From CAZSTA01 sp964609495 [NCBI: uncultured bacterium] (lineage in GTDB: Bacteria > CAZSTA01): DNA of 8,966 bases. The notes under the pieces were generated by a model. The model was given only the letters and a program-made list of their open reading frames with translations. It was not told the DNA's origin and did no database searches. The stretch lies in assembly GCA_964609495.1 (NCBI GenBank), contig CAZSTA010000156.1, forward strand, positions 1 through 8,966, given 5' to 3'. The translations under genes were made by a program, and so were the position numbers. Positions 5,707 to 8,966 of the stretch are shown piece by piece. Position 1 is the stretch's first letter; every line of letters begins with the position of its first letter.

Positions 5707-7008
5707 CTACTTGAACCACTTGTCCAGAGCCTTCTGGACATTGGCGGTTACATCGTCGAGAGCTTGCTGAGCGGTCTTCTGACCATATCTTGCATAGTCC
5801 TGAGCTTCTCTCAACTCATTCCACATCATGTCGCCCTCGGGGATAACAGGACGCCAGTGAGCGGTGGGTAGCAAACTCATAGCTAGAGCATGCTTAGGAT
5901 CTTCGTAGAAGTAAGGATCCTCAGCCGCTTTTTTGTTGGTGGGAATATGATAGGTATCTTTACAATATTCCCTCTGAGCATACTCTCCACAGAACCAACT
6001 GATGAACTCCCAGGCAGCTTCGAGCTTTTCCCCCTTGATTCCAGCGGGAATAACATGGGACCAACCACCAGCCCAGGTGCTATCTTTCTCTCCTCCGGGA
6101 GGAGAGGGGTTCGCAACTACGCCATAATCGAGATCAGGAGCGTATCTCTTAAGGTTGGCGAGCGTCCAGTCTCCGGTCTCCTGCATAGCGATCTGTCCGA
6201 TGATGAAGGGGTTCATAGCCTCGCCGCCGAAGGCTTTGCTGAAGCTCTCGATCGCGGTGACATCATACTTCTCGGCATAAGAAGCCATCCAATCCAGGGC
6301 GGCTACGATCTTAGGATCATTAGCGGTGATCTTGTGATTCTCCTCATCGTAGAAGTCGCCGCCGAAGACCCAGCCCCAGGTATAAAGCCAGCCTTGACCA
6401 TACCAGGGAATGAAACCGATCCTCTCTAATTTGCCCGCCTCATCGGCCTTAGTCAGCTTCTCGGCATACTCGTCAACCTCAGCGATGGTGGTAGGAGGCT
6501 TATCAGGATCTAGCCCAACTTCTCTGAACAATTCTTTATTGTAGTAGAAGAAGCGGTCGTCAGTATCCCAAGGCAGAGCATAAAGATGCCCCTCATAGTT
6601 AGCCTCCTGCCAAGCGAAGTTGAAGTAATCATCCTCGGTTACCCCCGCCGCTGCGGCGAGGTCATCCAGCATCGTCAGGGAGTCTCTAGCTGCCCAGGAA
6701 CCAACGACGAAGCGGTCGAAGTAATTAGCCTCTGGCGGGACTCCACCAGCGATAGCCGCTAGCAACTTCTCGCTGGACTGCATCCCAGCGGTGGTAGGAA
6801 CGTAGGTGGGTCTAACATCGATCCCTTTCTCCAATCCTACAGTGTTATTGAACTCAGTAACTAACCTTATGACAGAATCGTGATATATCCCACCACCAAA
6901 GTGATGCCAGTAGTTGACAACTACAGGTTTCTTCTCCTGAGCAGTTGCGATAGAAGTTAATGCTGCGATGATGAATAAGCAAGTTACCAATATAGCTATT
7001 TTCTTCAT
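5707..7008 (-). CDS. Sugar ABC transporter solute-binding protein (family 1), cassette 2
   Basis: Exported carbohydrate-binding protein of cassette 2, 433 residues. The signal peptide has MKK, a hydrophobic core (4-20) and a likely signal peptidase I site after ATA (21-23). Mature start QEKKPVVVNYWHHF resembles many family 1 binding proteins. Other marks are LPWDTDDRFFYYNKELF (145-161), GLDPDKPPTT (165-174), WGWVFGGDFY (211-220) and AWEFISWFCG (332-341). The many tryptophan and tyrosine residues suit sugar stacking. It differs widely from the cassette 1 binding protein, so the two systems probably take up different ligands. GGAGG lies 10 nt before the ATG. It is the first gene after a perfect sigma70 promoter. 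Confidence 0.95.
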   Translation of the reverse strand: MKKIAILVTCLFIIAALTSIATAQEKKPVVVNYWHHFGGGIYHDSVIRLVTEFNNTVGLEKGIDVRPTYVPTTAGMQSSEKLLAAIAGGVPPEANYFDRFVVGSWAARDSLTMLDDLAAAAGVTEDDYFNFAWQEANYEGHLYALPWDTDDRFFYYNKELFREVGLDPDKPPTTIAEVDEYAEKLTKADEAGKLERIGFIPWYGQGWLYTWGWVFGGDFYDEENHKITANDPKIVAALDWMASYAEKYDVTAIESFSKAFGGEAMNPFIIGQIAMQETGDWTLANLKRYAPDLDYGVVANPSPPGGEKDSTWAGGWSHVIPAGIKGEKLEAAWEFISWFCGEYAQREYCKDTYHIPTNKKAAEDPYFYEDPKHALAMSLLPTAHWRPVIPEGDMMWNELREAQDYARYGQKTAQQALDDVTANVQKALDKWFK

Positions 7009-7087
7009 TAGCTATTTCCCTCCTTTAATAAATTTTTTGGATCAAAAATTTTATGGGTTGGATACTAAAAGTTTTTCTTCCCGAATA

Positions 7088-7098
7088 ATCACCTCCTT
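7088..7098 (-). promoter_or_regulatory. Orphan perfect Shine-Dalgarno, cassette 2 leader
   Basis: The minus strand AAGGAGGTGAT is an 11-base exact complement of the 16S rRNA 3' end. Its GGAGG core is 84 nt upstream of the binding-protein ATG. No ATG follows at a usable distance; a GTG lies inside the motif itself. It may be a ribosome standby site or a protein-binding site. The rest of the leader (7009-7191) has an A/T-rich hairpin at 7030-7052 just before the true ribosome-binding site, and nothing else I recognise. Confidence 0.5.
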
Positions 7099-7197
7099 AT
7101 CAATTATAACCTGCCACTAAAATGGAATCTAGACTAGGTGATATCCGTCTTAATGGCTAATCTGATATTCCCTAAGAGACATGATGTATCTATTAGA

Positions 7198-7226
7198 ATT
7201 ATATAACATTTATATGGGTTTGTCAA
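7198..7226 (-). promoter_or_regulatory. Perfect consensus sigma70 promoter of transporter cassette 2
   Basis: On the minus strand TTGACA (7226..7221) and TATAAT (7203..7198) are separated by exactly 17 bases, a full match to the consensus. The start would fall near 7191, giving a leader of about 183 nt before the binding-protein ATG. So strong a core usually implies high expression or repression by an operator. The 18-base stretch 7219..7202 (ACCCATATAAATGTTATA) recurs with three differences in the promoter at 222-250. The -35 box begins 39 nt after the stop of the preceding gene, and no terminator lies between. Confidence 0.9.
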
Positions 7227-7265
7227 GAGATTTAAAGTGTTTTGCTTGGAAGAAGTGAGAGCATC

Positions 7266-7601
7266 TTAATCTTTAACCTTAGTTAAAGTGAATTTTATCC
7301 CTCCCGAGGCACCTACTTCGACTCCAGTTCCCATCAAACCCACCCTTCCATCTCCCGTGATCTGAGCGGTAACCTCTATCTCCGATATCTCGAAGGCTCC
7401 GAGCCTAGCCTCCCCCGACTCCATGAGACCTCTCAAGTAGCTTAGAAATTGATTCATATTATCCTTGAGCTTGTCTATACTTACTTCGTTGATAATCCTC
7501 TCACCTATCCCTCTGACCGGTCTGCCTCTGGTAGCTCGTTCCTGCTCTTCGGCGTATAAATCGGAAATAATGATTATGCTGTCTTTTCCCTTTGCTTCCA
7601 T
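7266..7601 (-). CDS. Small Pepco/Trypco-like conflict-system component
   Basis: A 111-residue soluble protein without signal or membrane segment. Residues 7-16 (DSIIIISDLY) look like a first strand. An Arg/Gly-rich linker follows (R22-R35), then a long amphipathic helix (about 36-61) and a C-terminal beta pair, FEISEIEVTAQI (70-81) and GDGRVGLMGTGVEV (83-96), ending in GGIKFTLTKV. This helix-plus-strand plan with a glycine-rich turn and final GGIKF matches my memory of the Pepco domain, and less well Trypco1. Both are described as constant companions of peptidases in bacterial conflict systems. Assignment is by pattern, not by search. ATG 7601 is chosen because a TGA lies in frame just upstream and GGGGAGGG sits 7 nt before it. 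The gene starts 17 nt after the CHAT stop, so the pair is an operon. Confidence 0.6.
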   Translation of the reverse strand: MEAKGKDSIIIISDLYAEEQERATRGRPVRGIGERIINEVSIDKLKDNMNQFLSYLRGLMESGEARLGAFEISEIEVTAQITGDGRVGLMGTGVEVGASGGIKFTLTKVKD

Positions 7602-7618
7602 CCATCATCCCTCCCCTA

Positions 7619-8966
7619 TCATTCTACTTTAGCTAAGGGATCACCATATAGAGAATAGGCAAGCCAAGTGGGATCGGAAGTCCCTTTTATTTTGTTCCTG
7701 GCTTCTCTGAAAGCTTCTCCCACCGTCATCCCTTGCCACAATCGCTCATAGAACTCCTGCGAAAAATCACAAGCTAATTTATCGTCAACCGACCACAGAG
7801 TCCCTACAAATATAGCCGATCCCGCTTTAATAAAGCGCGAGGCCCAGCCTCCGATCCCTGTCAGGGAGAAATCCGCGATCGAGGTTTGACAGGCGTTGAT
7901 GAAGACTAACGGTCTATTCTTCTTGCCGAATCTCATTCTTCTCCCGGCTATATCCATCGGCGTCAGTTCCCCGTCCTCCATATATATAACGGAGAGATCG
8001 GGATTATTAGAGTTATACTCACCATGACCTGCAAAGTGTAGGAGATCGAATCCCCCTTCCTCCAATACATCATAGACGCTCATCATATTAGGTATAATAT
8101 CGGATACAACAGCTCCTCTATTTTTGAGAGCATTCAGATACTCCTTCTCCCTCTTAGCATTCTCTAAGCCAGCATCAGGGATTATCATATTTATATAGGA
8201 TAACCTGAGAGTGGAGGGAGGAGCTTTCCCCAAGATCCAGCGAGAGAAAGAGAAGCGCTCGCACATAAATTCATCCTCTTGATAATCGTTCTCGGTCTCT
8301 CGATAGGGCTTCAGTATCTCCCAGGGGATCCAGGGTTCCTCGGAAATAACCATTATACTCTTTATCTTATCTCTGATCTCCCAATAGATATCCTTAACCT
8401 CCTTGGGAAGAAGTTGCTCGTAGAGATTTAATCCGATACCCGCCAGCTTCTTCGCCACAAGGGGAGGAGAATACTCTCTCTTTCTCCCAAGTTCCTCTAA
8501 TTCCCTTCTCATCTCCTCGATCCACGCCAGCGGTGGTTTGAAGATCGTCTCCCCGCACTTGCGAAAGGGATAGAGAGCTAATTCCTCCAACGGAGAAAAG
8601 AGAGTAAATTCATATCTCATTTGTCCTTCCTCTACTTCCCTCTCCTCTATCATTATGGTGAGATCTGGTGGTCTATATATTCTCTCCACCTCTATGTCAT
8701 TATGAATCTTGCTCTCTTTAGTTTTCGCTTCCACCTCTTCTTTAACTACAATCGTCTTTAAACTGCTCTGACCCACATACCGTCCATTCTGGAAGAACTC
8801 AACCTTTATCTCCTTCTCACCTAATTGTCGAGGGAATAAGTTGAATATTATAGGCGAAGAATCTCCTTCTCTAGGGACTTTTAGAGGACGATAGTAATCT
8901 TCCTCTATCTCGAAGTCTTCCGCTGATACATAAGCATAGATGATAATATCCTTAGTAGCATCATCA
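7619..8966 (-). CDS. CHAT-domain (caspase-like) protease, 5' end outside the window
   Basis: The frame is open to the window edge, so at least 448 residues are present and the true start is not visible. A GTG at 8776 has no ribosome-binding site and is not the start. Visible residues about 5-75 form a beta-rich module (IIIYAYVSAEDFEI, PIIFNLFPRQLGEKEI, VEFFQNGRYVG), probably a beta-sandwich. The CHAT domain covers about 200-448. It has EEPWIPWEIL (209-218), the His loop LLHFAGHG with catalytic His at codon 8026..8024, the Cys loop VFINACQTS with Cys at 7891..7889, then FVGTLWSVDD and the terminal LAYSLYGDP. Both dyad residues are kept, so it should be an active cysteine protease of clan CD. 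Such proteins act in bacterial immunity and programmed responses by cutting partner proteins. The downstream small protein is a likely partner or regulator. Confidence 0.93.
   Translation of the reverse strand, partial: DDATKDIIIYAYVSAEDFEIEEDYYRPLKVPREGDSSPIIFNLFPRQLGEKEIKVEFFQNGRYVGQSSLKTIVVKEEVEAKTKESKIHNDIEVERIYRPPDLTIMIEEREVEEGQMRYEFTLFSPLEELALYPFRKCGETIFKPPLAWIEEMRRELEELGRKREYSPPLVAKKLAGIGLNLYEQLLPKEVKDIYWEIRDKIKSIMVISEEPWIPWEILKPYRETENDYQEDEFMCERFSFSRWILGKAPPSTLRLSYINMIIPDAGLENAKREKEYLNALKNRGAVVSDIIPNMMSVYDVLEEGGFDLLHFAGHGEYNSNNPDLSVIYMEDGELTPMDIAGRRMRFGKKNRPLVFINACQTSIADFSLTGIGGWASRFIKAGSAIFVGTLWSVDDKLACDFSQEFYERLWQGMTVGEAFREARNKIKGTSDPTWLAYSLYGDPLAKVE

Noticed and set aside
5890-6429. 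179-codon open frame on the plus strand
   Set aside because: It is antisense to the binding-protein gene, whose protein has a signal peptide and family motifs. The plus-strand product shows no recognisable domain.
7139-7170. MSLREYQISH frame in the cassette 2 leader as a leader peptide
   Set aside because: Ten codons with no ribosome-binding site; probably chance.
7143-7173. Direct repeat TGATATCC / TGATATTCC in the cassette 2 leader
   Set aside because: Too short and A/T-rich to claim as an operator without comparison.
7619-8776. GTG at 8776 as the start of the CHAT protein
   Set aside because: No ribosome-binding site precedes it, and the frame stays open to the window edge with protein-like beta strands.
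1-8966. CRISPR array, tRNA, rRNA, insertion sequence or transposase
   Set aside because: No regular direct repeats with spacers, no cloverleaf, no terminal inverted repeats and no transposase-like frame were seen on either strand.

Overview
The window comes from a bacterium. It shows two near-consensus sigma70-type promoters, strong GGAGG ribosome-binding sites, a rho-independent terminator and Sec signal peptides. Codon use is rich in ATA, AGA and AGG, and GC is moderate. This fits an uncultured, possibly thermophilic lineage, but the sequence does not settle the phylum. Every supported gene is on the minus strand, so transcription runs from high to low coordinates.

Right end (7266-8966): a two-gene unit of a CHAT (caspase-like) protease, cut by the window edge, followed 17 nt later by a 111-residue protein. 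The small protein resembles the Pepco/Trypco-type 'constant component' domains that accompany peptidases in bacterial biological-conflict systems. The CHAT His and Cys catalytic residues are both visible. Any further partners lie upstream, outside the window.

Middle and left (393-7008): two consecutive CUT1-type (maltose-like) sugar ABC transporter cassettes. Each has the order solute-binding protein, MalF-type permease, MalG-type permease. Cassette 2 (3741-7008) has a perfect TTGACA-17-TATAAT promoter. Cassette 1 (393-3483) has no obvious promoter. Its leader instead holds an 18-codon ORF with a perfect Shine-Dalgarno sequence, overlapping a terminator-like hairpin, which suggests attenuation. 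In both cassettes a perfect inverted repeat separates the binding-protein gene from the first permease gene, as expected for high binding-protein and lower permease expression. No ATPase gene is present, so the transporters probably share one encoded elsewhere. A rho-independent terminator closes cassette 1.

Left end (1-250): a second strong promoter drives a gene of which only 12 codons are visible. This promoter and that of cassette 2 share a 15-of-18-base box inside and beside the spacer, so the left gene and cassette 2 may be co-regulated. The least ordinary content is the CHAT/Pepco-like pair and the leader architecture of the two cassettes (orphan perfect SDs 83-84 nt upstream of each binding-protein start, leader peptide, attenuator).
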